Of a stretch of 64,000 nt of DNA, positions 32,140 to 44,537 are shown piece by piece. The notes under the pieces were generated by a model. It had not been told where the DNA came from and did no database searches. It saw only the letters and a program-made list of their open reading frames with translations. This DNA comes from Bufo bufo. Taxonomy: Eukaryota; Chordata; Amphibia; Anura; Bufonidae. Position 1 is the first letter of the stretch, and each line of letters starts with the position of its first letter. The stretch covers positions 579,726,471 through 579,790,470 of the forward strand of contig NC_053390.1 in NCBI RefSeq assembly GCF_905171765.1. Reading direction: 5' to 3'. Both the position numbers and the translations under genes were made by a program.

Positions 32140-34616
32140 TTATTTAACCATTCTTGCTGAGAGGGACTCAACCAATACAACGGTATCAATAAGGTATGTG
32201 GCAAGCTCCGATTTGCAAGGCCTGAAGGACAGAGTATTTTGCCATAACAATACCAAGTTCAGCAATCGTGTCAGAGAAGCATTACAGACCCTACCGATCA
32301 TCCCCTCCACTCCATCCCAGAAAGACCTGATCTTATTACAAGACCACCATATGTGTGATATCGTTCCAATATCAGATTTACATCTCCAACAAATAACACT
32401 TTCCACAAATCCCCTCATGTATAAGTATGCAGGCGTTCTGTACCATCTAGACATGGTTTTATACAAATTCTCCTGTAGACGAACACACCTCAATAAACCA
32501 TGGGACCTACTTAGAATCTGCTGAGTATCTATGTCAGAAAAGGTAGTATTTAGTTCTTCCCACTCCGATAAAAACGCAGGGGTCTGCGAGGCATCTGGCG
32601 TAAGAATTAACTTGTATATTTTTGACATTGCCTTTGTAAGAGGACAGGCAGAGAACAGTGCTTTCTCAAAGTCAGTGGTTTGTCTATTAATCGGGCCAAG
32701 AGCTAGGGATTGTTGGCAAACCTGACGAAAATGGGAATAGTGTAAAAACTGCAGAGGCGTTCCCATGAGTTTCTGTGAAACTTTTGCCAACTTTTTCCCA
32801 TCGTGGAGCAAGACTGAGATTGGACATGAGCGTAGTTGTTCCCAAAGACCCCTAGTATGTAGAGATGATGGGGAGTCCCCAGGCACGTACGGCAAATAGC
32901 AGGCTGGAGTTTGAGGGGAAGGGAATGGTGCAATAGCCGGATGGTTCCATATCCCAGGCTAGTAAAAGGCCCTTGGTTAGGATATTTGTGATACCCAATG
33001 AGAAATGTATTCGTGGCTTACACCACATGAGAGGCAGGGATGTTCTACACATTCCATCTCTCTCCAACAGAGCAGACAGGGAACTACCCATATACTTATT
33101 AACGTCCAGCCAATGTTGTAAATGTATAGCTGTATAATATATCTTTAGGTCCGGAAGGCCGATACCCTCCTCTGCTTCGGAAGAGAGAGAAGCCTATATC
33201 TCAGTTTGGGATGGGCATTCTTCCAGAGGAACCTAGAGAACATTCTCCTAACTTTCTGAAAAACGAGCCTGGTAGATGTATGGGAGCGACCTGCATCAGA
33301 TATAGGAATTTCAGAAGAATGTAAGTGGTAAGGTAGTGTTTCCTCCCTATCCACGACAGAAATGGGATTCTGTCTCTAAACAATTGAGACACCACCTGAT
33401 TGAGCAGGGGACGGTAGTTTAGATCATCTTGGAAAGGTCATCCGGCACCTTCAGACCCAGATAAGTTATGGAAGTATTTTGCCAAGCAAAGGGAGTGGTA
33501 GCCATCAGTTGCATTGCCTCCTCCCTGTCCAAGGACCTCAGATTTCCCAAGATTTATTTTAAAATTGGACAGCTGCCCGAAGTCCTCAAATAATAACAAT
33601 ACATAAGGGAAGGCCTGAGTGGGGTTTGTAATGAATATAAGTAGGTCATCTGCATGCGCAGCTGCGGTGTGAATTCCTGAAGGGGATTGTTGTAATATGG
33701 GGGTGTTGCCGTATTGCTTGAATCAATGTCTCCATGCACAGGACATAAAGGCTGGGTGATAGAGGACAACCCTGTTGCGTGCCATTAGTTATACTAAATG
33801 CTGGAGACAACAGATTATTGATTTATACCTTTGCTGATGGGGATGTGTATAGAGAGAAAATGGCCTGAAGAAAAGGAAGGGGAAGGCCAAACCTAAGCAA
33901 TGTCTCCCTCATAAAGACCCAGTCTATTCTATCAAAGGCCTTCTCAGCATCCGTGCCAAGGAGGACCATGGGAATCTTAAGAGATTTGGCAAAATGTATA
34001 GCATCTGTTAGCATTGACCTCGCCTTCTCTAGCCAGGACAAAAACTGTTTGTTCTTTGTGAATTAAAGAAGGTAAACCTGTATACGCCTAGCTAAGATTT
34101 TGGCCCATAATTTGACGTCACAATTTAGAAGTGAAATAGGGCGGTAGCTGCTACATAACTCCAAATCCTTGCCTGCGTTTGGTAGCACTGCGATATGTGC
34201 CTCTAGAGCATCCCACCTTTTAATAATGCCTGACAAAAGGGATTGGAAATGGTATTGGAAATTCCTATAGTATATCATGGGGAGGCCATCGGGGCCTGGA
34301 CTTTTACCTATTTGAGTTGAAGACAATGTCTGCCGGATTTCAGTCATAGTAATTGGCTCTAATAACAGGGATGAATCCTCGGGTGAGAGGGTAGGAAGAT
34401 GTAGGGATTCCAAGAATACTTGGATGTCTTTTGTTCTCCCCCGTGTTCAGTTATATAATTGGCCATAGAAATTTGCTAATTGAGATGCAATCTCATTAAT
34501 TTGGCACAGCAGTGCATTAGCCCTTTCACGAATCTAGAGACTAATATATCCTTAAGTTGGCCCCTTAGGTCGGTTAACTCAGCAAGTTGTGAAATTGCAA
34601 TTGAGCGCTTATGTGC
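32140..34616 (-). pseudogene. L1 B ORF2, 3' part (RT and C-terminus)
   Basis: Reading down the minus strand: HKRSIAISQLAELTDLRGQL resumes the frame cut at 41932. It is followed by IGKSPGPDGLPMIYY, YRPISLLNCDVKLWAKILA, LLGTDAEKAFDRIDW, a GTxQGCPLS block near 33780, and the catalytic site at 33645-33656. That site now reads HADD rather than YADD. The C-terminal part at 32895-32140 ends with the knuckle CWRCKSDIGTISHIWWSC. Several frameshifts lie between 33100 and 33780. Confidence 0.9.
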
Positions 34617-36239
34617 AGGGGCGTACACAGAAATCACTGGGCCCCATAGCAAGAGTCTGAATTGGGCCCCCAACCCCGCCCACTACCCACCCCTGGCCCA
34701 TCCCACCTCCTGGCTCCTCCCCTGCCACACCCCCATTTGCCAATAAAAAAATGTATACATGTTCTACTGAAACCGTTAGGTGCTGAATTCAGGTGCTTAT
34801 AGCGCTTTATAATCCATACTCTCTCTGTATGGGAGTAAGGATATCAGCCATGTACAGCACACATCACTGCTCCTGCCTGTCTGCTTTGGTAAAGTCGGGC
34901 ATAAATGGGCGATGTCAGGCTTTAGCAGAGTGGGCACAGGGGACGCCATATGTATGCGAGCACAACTGAACGAGTGCAGGGAAGGAGCCCGCATATATAT
35001 CACTCCTGCCTGTGCCCACTGCGGTAAAGCCTGACACAGCTTTGTTACCAGCGCCATTTTTTCATCACTTCTCTCACCCCAAAAAATTTAATAAAATGTG
35101 ATTTAAAAAGTCACACACACTCCAAAAGGGTATCAATAAAAACTACAGTTCATCCCGCAAAAAATGAGCCCCCACACAACTCAGTAGATCATATAACTAT
35201 AAAAAAGTTATGGGGGTCAGAATATGGTGATGTAAAAAAGTAAAAAAAAAATTTTTTTATCAAAGTGTTAATGTATTTTTACACTATTTAGACATAAAAA
35301 ACCTATACATATGTGGTATCGTTGTAATTGTACTGACCCAGAGAATGAAGGGCACAGGTCAGTTTTGCCACAAAGGTAAAGCTGTAGGAACAAAACCCCT
35401 AAAAAGGTGGAAAGATTGTGGGGTTTTCCCACAAAAAGAAGTTATGGCTCAAGGAAGATAGGGAAGGAAAAATAAAATGCAAAAATGAAAAAACCTCTGG
35501 TATCCTAGGGGTTAAAGGGGCTATTTAATCCCTATTATGCCCCCCAAATTGCCCAGGCACCGCATACAGTTAATACTTATGTCCAATGGGGGGGGTGCAG
35601 ACAATAGCAGGCTGCGTCGGAAATGAGCCTCCCTAGCGTCACCCGCGATGCTAGGGAGGCTCGTTCCCATTGTGGCCTGTTATTGGCTGCTAGCCTGCTC
35701 CCCCCTATGTCGCTGGATGTATTAATCTGCGTGACGGGAGGGAGGCAGTGGCTGCTGTGTGGGCATCAGGAGCAATGCGGGTGCTGGGGAATGAGGTAAG
35801 TAAGGTGCCTGGCCCCGAGCATTTTGGGGGGCATTATAGGGGTTGGATAACCCCTTTAACTCATTGCTGCTGATGCTAAGTGTGCACATAGCCTCCAATC
35901 ATATTCTCCCCCCGCCCCTGCAAGGTGACTGATATGCTGGGGGGCCCTGTAGGATCATAGAGGACTCAGGAGGACAGTGTGCTTCCACCCTCTTCTCCCC
36001 GGGGAGTGAGGGGGAAGGGGGGGAGTAGGAGGAAAGCACACTGTCCTCCTAAATCCTCTATGATCCTACAGGGCCCCCTTCCCCCCAAACCCCACTGCTT
36101 GCTGCTGCCCTCCCCCTATCAAGAATACCCATATCCAACCAATACCATATATGAGCTTTATATTAAGTCTGCTGCTGTCCTCTTACTGTGGCACACTTCT
36201 GTGTTCACTGACCAGTCCTTCAGTATGGGCCAGGGGTGT

Positions 36240-36680
36240 GGGGCACTCACTGGCTGATGACTGTCTTGAGGGCGGGCGGCAGATGGCGGGCAGCACGTGA
36301 GCGCAGAGGATAACTCTGCCACGCCGGGTGCAATCCTCTATTAGGATGATCAGACGTCCGTTTTTTAGACTCCTGGTCCTCCGTCCGGAACAAGGCCAGG
36401 ACGGACAACCAGAAGTCCTCCTTTTTTGTGGTCATCAGCGACTCTAGACTCGACGAGTACGGGGCACTTTAAGGATCACTCACATCACGGCGTAGAGCGC
36501 ACCGACATCAGTCGCACGCACATCCGGCAGCTCCTGCATCGCGCCAGTCAATTCTGGTTTGTGCAGGCGCGGCCACGCAGGAAGTGGAGAAACAGACTCT
36601 GAGGAGCGCAGCTGCGCTGAGGTACTCCCTGGTCTGTGCTGTGGGCCGTCGGGGATTGCTCAAAGGGGGGAAGGGCAGGC
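36240..36680. other. CpG-rich stretch within the hAT-like element
   Basis: In contrast to the surroundings this part is G+C- and CpG-rich (GGCGTAGAGCGCACC, GCAGGCGCGGCCACGC) and contains an ETS-like CAGGAAGTG. No ORF with recognisable motif is seen. It may be captured promoter-like sequence or simply the original element end. Confidence 0.4.
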
Positions 36681-37559
36681 GCTGGTAATTTTGAAAGGGG
36701 TTAATAATACCTACTGTGTGGGTCCTGGGAACAGCTGAAAGGGGGAAATAAATAAGTGTGAAGAGGGGACTGAAAGGGGTTAAATACTGTGAATGAGGGA
36801 CTGCTGAAAAGGGTTTATGTGAAGGCCCTTCACACTTTCACAGTATTTATTAACACCTTTCAGCAGTTCCCCATTTCACAGTATTTATTAAGCCCTCAGG
36901 GGACTGCTGAAAAGGGTTAATAAATACTGTGAATAGGGTACTGCTGAAAGGCGTTACCGTTAACCACTTAAGGACCACAGGTTTATACCCCCCTAAAGAC
37001 CAGGCCCTTTTTTACAAATCGGCACTCCACAACTTTAGCGGTTTATTGCTCGGTCATGCAACTTACCACCCAAATGAATTTTACCTCCTTTTCTTCTCAC
37101 TAATAGAGCTTTCATTTGGTGGTATTTCATTGCTGCTGACATTTTTACTTTTTTTGTTATTAATCGAAATTTAACGATTTTTTTGCAAAAAAATGACATT
37201 TTTCACTTTCAGTTGCAAAATTTTGCAAAAAAAACGACATCCATATATAAATTTTTCTCTAAATTTATTGTTCTACATGTCTTTGATAAAAAAAAAATGT
37301 TTGGGTAAAAAAAAAATGGTTTGGGTAAAAGTTATAGCGTTTACAAACTATGGTACAAAAATGTGAATTTACGCTTTTTGAAGCAGCTCTGACTTTCTGA
37401 GCACCTGTCATGTTTCCTGAGGTTCTACAATGCCCAGACAGTACAAACACCCCACAAATGACCCCATTTCGGAAAGTACACACCCTAAGGTATTCGCTGA
37501 TGGGCATAGTGAGTTCATAGAACTTTTTTTTTTTTGTCACAAGTTAGCGGAAAATGATG

Positions 37560-40110
37560 ATTTTTTTTTTTTTTTCATACAAAGTCTCATATTCCACTAA
37601 CTTGTGACAAAAAATAAAAACTTCCATGAACTCACTATGCCCATCAGCGAATACCTTGGGGTGTCTTCTTTCCAAAATGGGGTCACTTGTGGGGTAGTTA
37701 TACTGCCCTGGCATTCTAGGGGCCCAAATGTGTGGTAAGGAGTTTGAAATCAAATTCTGTAAAAAATGACCAGTGAAATCCGAAAGGTGCTCTTTGGAAT
37801 GTGGGCCCCTTTGCCCACCTAGGCTGCAAAAAAGTGTCACACATCTGGTATCTCCGTATTCAGGAGAAGTTGGGGAATGTGTTTTAGCTTGTCATTTTAC
37901 ATATACCCATGCTGGGTGAGAGAAATATCTTTGTCAAATGCCAACTTTGTATAAAAAAATGGGAAAAGTTGTCTTTTGCCAAGATATTTCTCTCACCCAG
38001 CATGGGTATATGTAAAATGACACCCCAAAACACATTCCCCAACTTCTCCTGAATACGGGGATACCAGATGTGTAACACTTTTTTGCAGCCTAGGTGGGCA
38101 AAGGGGCCCATATTCCAAAGAGCACCTTTCGGATTTCACTGGTCATTTTTTACAGAATTTGATTTCAAACTCCTTACCACACATTTGGGCCCCTAGAATG
38201 CCAGGGCAGTATAACTACCCCACAAGTGACCCCATTTTGGAAAGAAGACACCCCAAGGTATTCCGTGAGGGGCATGGCGAGTTCCTAGAATTTTTTATTT
38301 TTTGTCACAAGTTAGTGGAAAATGATGTTTTTTTTTATTTATTTTTTTCTTACAAAGTCTCATATTCCACTAACTTGTGACAAAAAATAAAAACTTCCAT
38401 GAACTCACTATGCCCATCAGCGAATACCTTGGGGTGTCTTCTTTCCAAAATGGGGTCACTTGTGGGGTAGTTATACTGCCCTGGCATTCTAGGGGCCCTA
38501 ATGTGTGGTAAGGAGTTTGAAATCAAATTCTGTAAAAAATGACCAGTGAAATCCGAAAGGTGCTCTTTGGAATATGGGCCCCTTTGCCCACCTAGGCTGC
38601 AAAAAAGTGCCACACATGTGGTATCGCCGTACTCAGGAGAAGTTGGGGAATGTGTTTTGGGGTGTCATTTTACATATACCCATGCTGGGTAAGATAAATA
38701 TCTTGGTCAAATGCCAACTTTGTATAAAAAAATGGGAAAAGTTGTCTTTTGCCAAGATATTTCTCTCACCCAGCATGGGTATATGTAAAATGACACCCCA
38801 AAACACATTCCCCAACTTCTCCTGAGTACGGAGATACCAGATGTGTGACACTTTTTTGCAGCCTAGGTGGGCAAAGGGGCCCATATTCCAAAGAGCACCT
38901 TTCGGATTTCACTGGTCATTTTTTACACATTTTGATTTTAAACTTCTTACCACACATTTGGGCCCCTAGAATGCCAGGGCAGTATAACTACCCCACAAGT
39001 GACCCCATTTTGGAAAGAAGACACCCCCAGGTATTTTGTGATGGGCATAGTGAGTTCATGGAAGTTTTTATTTTTTGTCACAAGTTAGTGGAATGAGACT
39101 TTGTAAGGAAAAAAAAAAAATCATCATTTTCCGCTAACTTGTGACAAAAAATATAAAATTCTAGGAACTCGCCATGCACCTCATGGAATACCTTGGGGTG
39201 TCTTCTTTCCAAAATGGGGTCACTTGTGGGGTAGTTATACTGCCCTGGCATTTTCCAGGGGCCCTAATGTGTGGTAAGTAGGTAAATGACCTGTGAAATC
39301 CTAAAGGTGCTCTTTGGAAGGTGGGCCCCTTTTCCCACCTAGGCTGCAAAAAAGTGTCACACATGTGGTATCGCCGTACTCAGGAGAAGTTGGGGAATGT
39401 GTTTTGGGGTGTCTTTTTACATATACTCATGCTGGGTGAGAGAAATATCTCAGCAAAAGACAACTTTTCCCATTTTTTTATACAAAGTTGGCATTTGACC
39501 AAGATATTTATCTCACCCAGCATGGGTATATGTAAAATGACACCCCAAAACACATTGCCCAACTTCTCCTGAGTACGGCGATACCATATGTGTGACACTT
39601 TTTTGCAGCCTAGATGCGCAAAGGGGCCCACATTCCTTTTATGAGGGCATTTTTAGACATTTGGATCCCAGACTTCTTCTCACGCTTTAGGGCCCCTAGA
39701 ATGCCAGGGCAGTATAAATACCCCACATGTGACCCCATTTTGGAAAGAAGACACCCCAAGGTATTCAATGAGGGGCATGGCGAGTTCATAGAATTTTTTT
39801 TTTTTTGATTTTATTTATTTTTTTCTCACAAAGTCTCCCTTTCCGCTAACTTGGGACAAAAATTTCAATCGTTCATGGACTCAATATGCCCCTCACGGAA
39901 TACCTTGGGGTGTCTTCTTTCCGAAATGGGGTCACATGTGGGGTATTTATACTGCCCTGGCATTCTAGGGGCCCTAAAGCGTGAGAAGAAGTCTGGAATA
40001 TAAATCTCTAAAAAATTTTACGCATTTGGATTCCGTGAGGGGTATGGTGAGTTCATGTGAGATTTTATTTTTTGACACAAGTTAGTGGAATATGAGACTT
40101 TGTAAGAAAA
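37560..40110. repeat. Array of alternating inverted repeats, about 385-bp arms
   Basis: A unit running from CTCATATTCCACTAACTTGT through GGTGTCTTCTTTCCAAAATG and AGGCTGCAAAAAAGTG to ACATATACCCATGCTGGGT alternates with its own reverse complement. Forward arms start near 37580, 38360 and 39130; inverted arms end near 38310, 39090 and 39810; a partial unit follows to 40110. The repeat period of a forward-inverted pair is about 770 bp. The centre of each pair is around ATGGGAAAAGTTGTCTTTTG. Confidence 0.93.
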
Positions 40111-40140
40111 AAAAAATAATTTCCGCTAACTTGGGCCAAA

Positions 40141-41145
40141 AAAATGTCTGAATGGAGCCTTACAGGGGGGTGATCAATGACAGGGGGGTGATCAATGACA
40201 GGGGGGTGATCAATGACAGGGGGGTGATCAGGGAGTCTATATGGGGTGATAACCCCCCTGTCATTGATCACCCCCCTATAAGGCTCCATTCAGATGTCCG
40301 TATGTGTTTTGCGGATCCGATCCATGTATCCGTGGATCCGTAAAAATCATACGGACATCTGAATGCAGCCTGACAGGGGGGGTGATCAATGACAGGGGGG
40401 GGGTGATCAATGACAGGGGGGGTGATCAATGACAGGGGGGGTGATCAAGGAGTCTATATGGGGTGATCACCCCCCCTGGAAGGCTCCAGGGAGACGCCTG
40501 TATGCGGATCCGATCCATCTATCAGTGGATCCGTAAAAAATCATGCAGACGTCTGAATGGAGCTTTACAGGGGGGTGATCAATGACAGGGGGGTAATCAA
40601 TGACAGGGGGGGTGATCAGGGAGTCTATATGGGGTGATCACCACAGTCATTGATCACGCCCCTGTAAGGCTCCATTCAGATGTCCGTATGCGTTTTGCGG
40701 ATCCGATCCATCTATCAGTGGATCCGTAAAAATCATGCGGACATCTGAAGGGAGCTTTACAGGGGGGTGATCAATGACAGGGGGGTGATCAGGGAGTCTA
40801 TATGGGGTGATCACCACAGTCATTGATCACGCCCCTGTAAGGCTCCATTCAGACGTCCGTATGCGTTTTGCGGATCCGATCCATCTGTCAGTGGATCCGT
40901 AAAAATCATGCGGACGTCTGAATGGAGCTTTACAGGGGGGTAATCAATGACAGGGGGGTGATCAGGGAGTCTATATGGGGTGATCACCACAGTCATTGAT
41001 CACGCCCCTGTAAGGCTCCATTCAGACGTCCGTATGCGTTTTGCGGATCCGATTCCATCTATCAGTGGATCCGTAAAAATCATGCGGACATCTGAATGGA
41101 GCTTTACAGGGGGGTAATCAATGACAGGGGGGTGATCAGGGAGTC
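40141..41145. repeat. Tandem repeat, unit about 175 bp, about six copies
   Basis: Each unit has CAGGGGGGTGATCAATGA repeated one to three times, then GGGAGTCTATATGGGGTGAT, a GATCACGCCCCTGTAAGGCT part, then CGTTTTGCGGATCCGATCC and AGTGGATCCGTAAAAATCAT. Unit starts are near 40155, 40371, 40560, 40753, 40928 and 41100. TGATCA and GGATCC palindromes make the units partly self-complementary. Confidence 0.9.
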
Positions 41146-41931
41146 TATACATATTACTGAGCTACCTGTGTCCTCTGGTGGTCGATCCAAACAAAGGGGA
41201 CCACCAGAGGACCAGGTAGCAGGTATATTAGACGCTGTTATCAAAACAGCGTCTGATATACCTTTCAGGGGTTAAAAAAATCACATCTCCAGCCTGCCAG
41301 CGAACGATCGCCGCTGGCAGGCTGGAGATCCACTCTCTTACCTTCCGTTCCTGTGAGCGCGCGCGCCTGTGTGCGCGCGTTCACAGGAAATCTCGGCTCA
41401 CGCGAGATGACGCCAATCGGCGTTAGCGTAGCCTGGGGGAGCCGCCGCGATGACGCCTTTCGGCGTTACAGTTGCGGCAAGTGGTTAATAACTACTACTG
41501 TCCCTCCAGGACACCCATGACCCCTCCACAAGTTCTTACCTCTCCTCCGCCCGTTTGCCGGCAGGTGATGGGGGCGTGGCTTCGCGAAGGTGGGCGTGGT
41601 TTGTACGTTTTGGGGGCGTGGCCGGCGAGATCCGTGAAGCCAGTGGCCACCCTAGTCTCTATGTGTGCCTGGCTGCGCTGCTCCTGCTGCCTGATACACT
41701 GGCCAATTAGCAGCAGCAGGATCCTTGCCTGGGAGGGAGATGCAGCCCGAACAATGGGTGGGGTTGGAGCCGGAGGGAGAAGTTCAAGAATGCCGCCTGA
41801 AACTATGAATAAACTGTCACTGTCTTGTGCAGAGTAGGGGGCGGAGCCTTTCATGCGCTCCGGGCCCCCCTGTGCCGCGGGCCCCATAGCAACGGCGTGG
41901 TCTGCCTATATTGGCAGTACAACACTGCATG

Positions 41932-42895
41932 TGTTTTTTCTAGTTATGAGATCCGGGATAGCAAAGAGTCAACCTCTTGCAACCTCAAATTTTTTACTGC
42001 TGTGTCTAACGTGATTAATTTCCCCTATTGAGGGCTTTATGAGCCTCCCACACTGTGGGAAATGGGACATCTGGGGTAATATTGGTGTTGAAATAAACTG
42101 ATAGTTTCTCACCTAATGCTAAAATCGTGGAGTCATCCCTTAGGAGTGTTTCATTAAGTCTCCATGACCAGGCTTTTCGACCCGAAGTAGGCAAGTATAA
42201 GGCTATATAAATAGGTGCATGGTCTGAGACTAAGATCGACTCTATACCAGCGGACCCCACCACTGATATTGATGCCTGTGAAATAAAAAAATAATCAATA
42301 AGTTGATAAGAGTGGTGTACATGCGAGAAAAAGGTAAAATCTTTGGCTTCAGGATGGAGCGTTCTCCAGGTATCCATCAGGTGGAGACTTTCCAAGAAGG
42401 CCTTCAATTTGCTCAAGCCTGCAAAGGAGATGGCAGAGCACACGGCAGATGAATCCAATAAGGGATTGAGAGTGACATTAAAATCTCCACTAAGGACCAC
42501 CATCCCCTCCGCAACTCCGCAAACAGTTGCAACGGTTGAATAGTGTTAACTAGCCATTTCACCTGTTAGGGGCATATACATTCGCAAGGGTAATAGGAGT
42601 CTCATCTAGTCCCTGCTTTACAAATATAAATCTGCCGTTCGGGTCCACTCTGGATTGAGAGCAGGTGAAAGCCAGGCCTTTTTTAAGGGCGATACTTACT
42701 CCCCTGGAGGCCTGAGAGCCATTACAGCTATGAAACCAGTGGTCAAAGGAGAGTATTGTAATTTGGGGATCTTATGAGCCTTAAAATGTGTCTCCTGTAA
42801 AAAGAGTATTGAAGGAGAGTTCCTGCGTGTCAAAGCAAAAACCTGAGACCTTTTTTATGGTAAATTAAAACCCTTTACATTAAAGGAGTAAATCA
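41932..42895 (-). pseudogene. L1 B ORF2, 5' part (endonuclease)
   Basis: From about 42895 on the minus strand: FALTRRNSPSILFLQETHFK, then LSGDFNVTLNP, LIDYFFISQASISVV and SDHAPIYIALYLP, all APE-type endonuclease motifs. It continues as LRLQEVDSLLSRIS to LEKTH, where the hAT-like element cuts it. Frameshifts lie near 42510 and 42010. The beginning of the ORF is near 42890-42900. Confidence 0.88.
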
Positions 42896-43504
42896 CATGC
42901 TTCGTCATGTCATAAGTTGAAAGAGGAGAAAAAGCGCACAAAGGTGGTGTGTCCCCTCGTCATCCCGGAGGATCCCCGCGTACATATGAAATAAAAATTA
43001 ACCATACAATAACATTGCAGCAAAAAAAAAAAAGAAATGTTAGTATAGCGAGCTCAAGCTGAGGCAGCTCCAGAGGCCCAATAAGAGACCCCAGAGCGGC
43101 CACTAACTTGACCGGATAGATCTTGTGTAGTGCATTATAGCATTACTTAAGCCTGCCCCACAGAGGCAGCCAAGCCCGACCAACCCAGTAGTCATGAAGA
43201 AACATTGACAGAAATGATAAGAAAAGAGATAGAAAGGGGTAAGAAGGAAATTGAAGTATGAAGATGGGGGGAGAGTAAGAATAGCAGGGCCTGTCACCAA
43301 GCGGGTCAGGCAATATACAGACACAGCAAGCCCTTGTTTCTTCTCTATGTAAAGTAGCCCTTGAGAGTGAGTAATACTTGCAGGAGTCCTCTATGTTCAG
43401 GGAGCAGAGTTCTTTATCAGGGCTCTCTTCGTCCTCTGTAGCCGTTTCCTGTCGCCTGCTGTGGACCATTGATCTGGCGGAGGAGGGAGGGTTGGTAAGT
43501 CATC

Positions 43505-44423
43505 TTACATCGAGACTTGCATCCAAGAAGGAACTTGCACAGGAGGAATTTCTAGCTTGTGCCATGTGGCTTGTAGGTCTTCTGGTGTGCGTATGGCTAT
43601 TTGCCTATTATTTTTGAGAATCACTATCCCAAAAGAGTAGAGCCACCTGTATGTCAGGTTGTGTGCCCTCAAGTGCTCAAGGAGAGGCCTCATGGTTCTT
43701 CTGTTGGCCAGAGTGGTTGGTGAAAGGTCCTGATATATATGCACCGGGATCGAATCTAGTAAAATGTCTCCTCTCTCCCGGGCTTGGCGTAGGATCGCAG
43801 AAGTGTCAGCAAAGTTAAGCAATTTACAGACCACGTCACTCGGAGGTGCAGTTGGACCGGGTTTAGGTCGGAGGGCTCTGTGAATACGTTCAATTATGGA
43901 TGAGGCTCTCTTTTGGCCTAGTATTGTGGAAAAAATGGTGGTGGCCACTTGAGTAAGGGCTTCTGTTGCATGCCCTTCATGCGCAAATGATTGCAGTTTT
44001 CCAGATCCTCTATCTGGTTAAATGCAGTTGTTGTTCAAGAAATTTGGATCTCACCGAACCATCAAAGGTGAGCATGGCTGCGTGTTGGTCTTCTAAAGAG
44101 TCCACGTGGCCTCCAAGATGGCGGAGGTTCGCTCTAATATCTTTCAGTTCCCTCATGATAGGTAACATGGCTTGTGCAATCGTCTGCTTAAGGAAGGCAC
44201 GAGTGATTGGTTCTAAATCTTTCATACCTACGGCCATGCTATCCGTGTCCGAGTCCTCCGCTGCTTCAGAGTCGCGCGCCTCAGCTGCCAGCGCCTTCTT
44301 GGATGTCATAGCGCCTGGTGTGTGAACTTTCTTTTTCAGGTATTTCTCCATGTCCGCTTGTTGTTTCAGGGGTTTCGGAGTTCCAGGGGTCTCCTTGCTT
44401 CTGTCTCTGCCAATCTTCCCCAT
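43505..44423 (-). pseudogene. L1 B ORF1, broken
   Basis: The ATG at 44423-44421 gives MGKIGRDRSKETPGTPKPLK. A charged, coiled-coil region follows (ILPIMRELKDIRANL..., SLEDQHAAMLTF). After a frameshift near 43950-44010 the C-terminal L1 ORF1 domain reads IIERIHRALRPKP, FADTSAILRQARERGDILL and PVHIYQDLSPTTLANRRTMR. The C-terminus is near 43505 (WHKLEIPPVQVPSWMQ). The 5' UTR left of the start codon is only about 100 bp. Confidence 0.88.
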
Positions 44424-44537
44424 GTTTGGTTGACGATAGCTAATGATAAGCTGTGCAAAGCGCCAAGTGGGAGAGGAGCTCCGGTCTATGCTGCCTTCTC
44501 CATGTGCGTGCAGGCTCCGCCCCCCTTTCACACAGTT

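Larger units (their letters stand above)
36964..41484 (-). mobile_element. Non-autonomous piggyBac-type element, TTAA target
   Basis: TTAA lies at 36960-36963 and 41485-41488. Both ends begin CCACTT reading inward. Read on the minus strand, its start (CCACTTGCCGC, then a palindromic CpG-rich block and a hairpin around 41290-41325, CAGCCTGCCAGCG against CGCTGGCAGGCTG) has the same layout as the start of the transposase-bearing element at 59009. Both elements also share the 385-bp inverted-repeat units. No transposase remains in this copy. Confidence 0.85.
34617..41931. mobile_element. hAT-like element inserted in L1 B, host to a piggyBac derivative
   Basis: The left end is CAGGGGCGTACACAGAAATC; the right end, read inward, is CAGTGTTGTACTGCC, a diverged inverted copy. 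A related element with intact ends (CAGTGGCGTACACAC...) is at 54531-56244. The L1 reading frame resumes seamlessly across it (LEKTH before, HKRSIAIS after), with about 6 bp (TATGTG/CATGTG) repeated at the borders. Both ends are rich in GGGCCCC. No transposase is seen. About 2.8 kb is its own sequence. Confidence 0.75.
31588..44525 (-). mobile_element. Full-length L1/Tx1-like LINE (element B) inserted in L1 A
   Basis: The 12-bp target duplication TTTCACACAGTT is found at 31576-31587 and 44526-44537. On the minus strand the element runs from a G+C-rich 5' end at 44525 through ORF1 and ORF2 to a 3' UTR, with an A-run (plus-strand TTTTTTTT at 31591) at its end. Without the 7.3-kb insertion at 34617-41931 it is about 5.6 kb, a complete L1. 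All reading frames are broken. Confidence 0.93.

Noticed and set aside
37544..39631. A family of similar 83-98 codon frames on both strands (HLGCKKV...MWYRRTQEKLGNVFWGV and others)
   Set aside because: They appear once per inverted-repeat arm, in both orientations, without conservation beyond DNA identity. Non-coding transposon DNA explains them.
40141..41145. Regularly spaced repeats that could suggest a CRISPR array
   Set aside because: The spacers are not unique, the unit is about 175 bp, and the setting is a vertebrate transposon.
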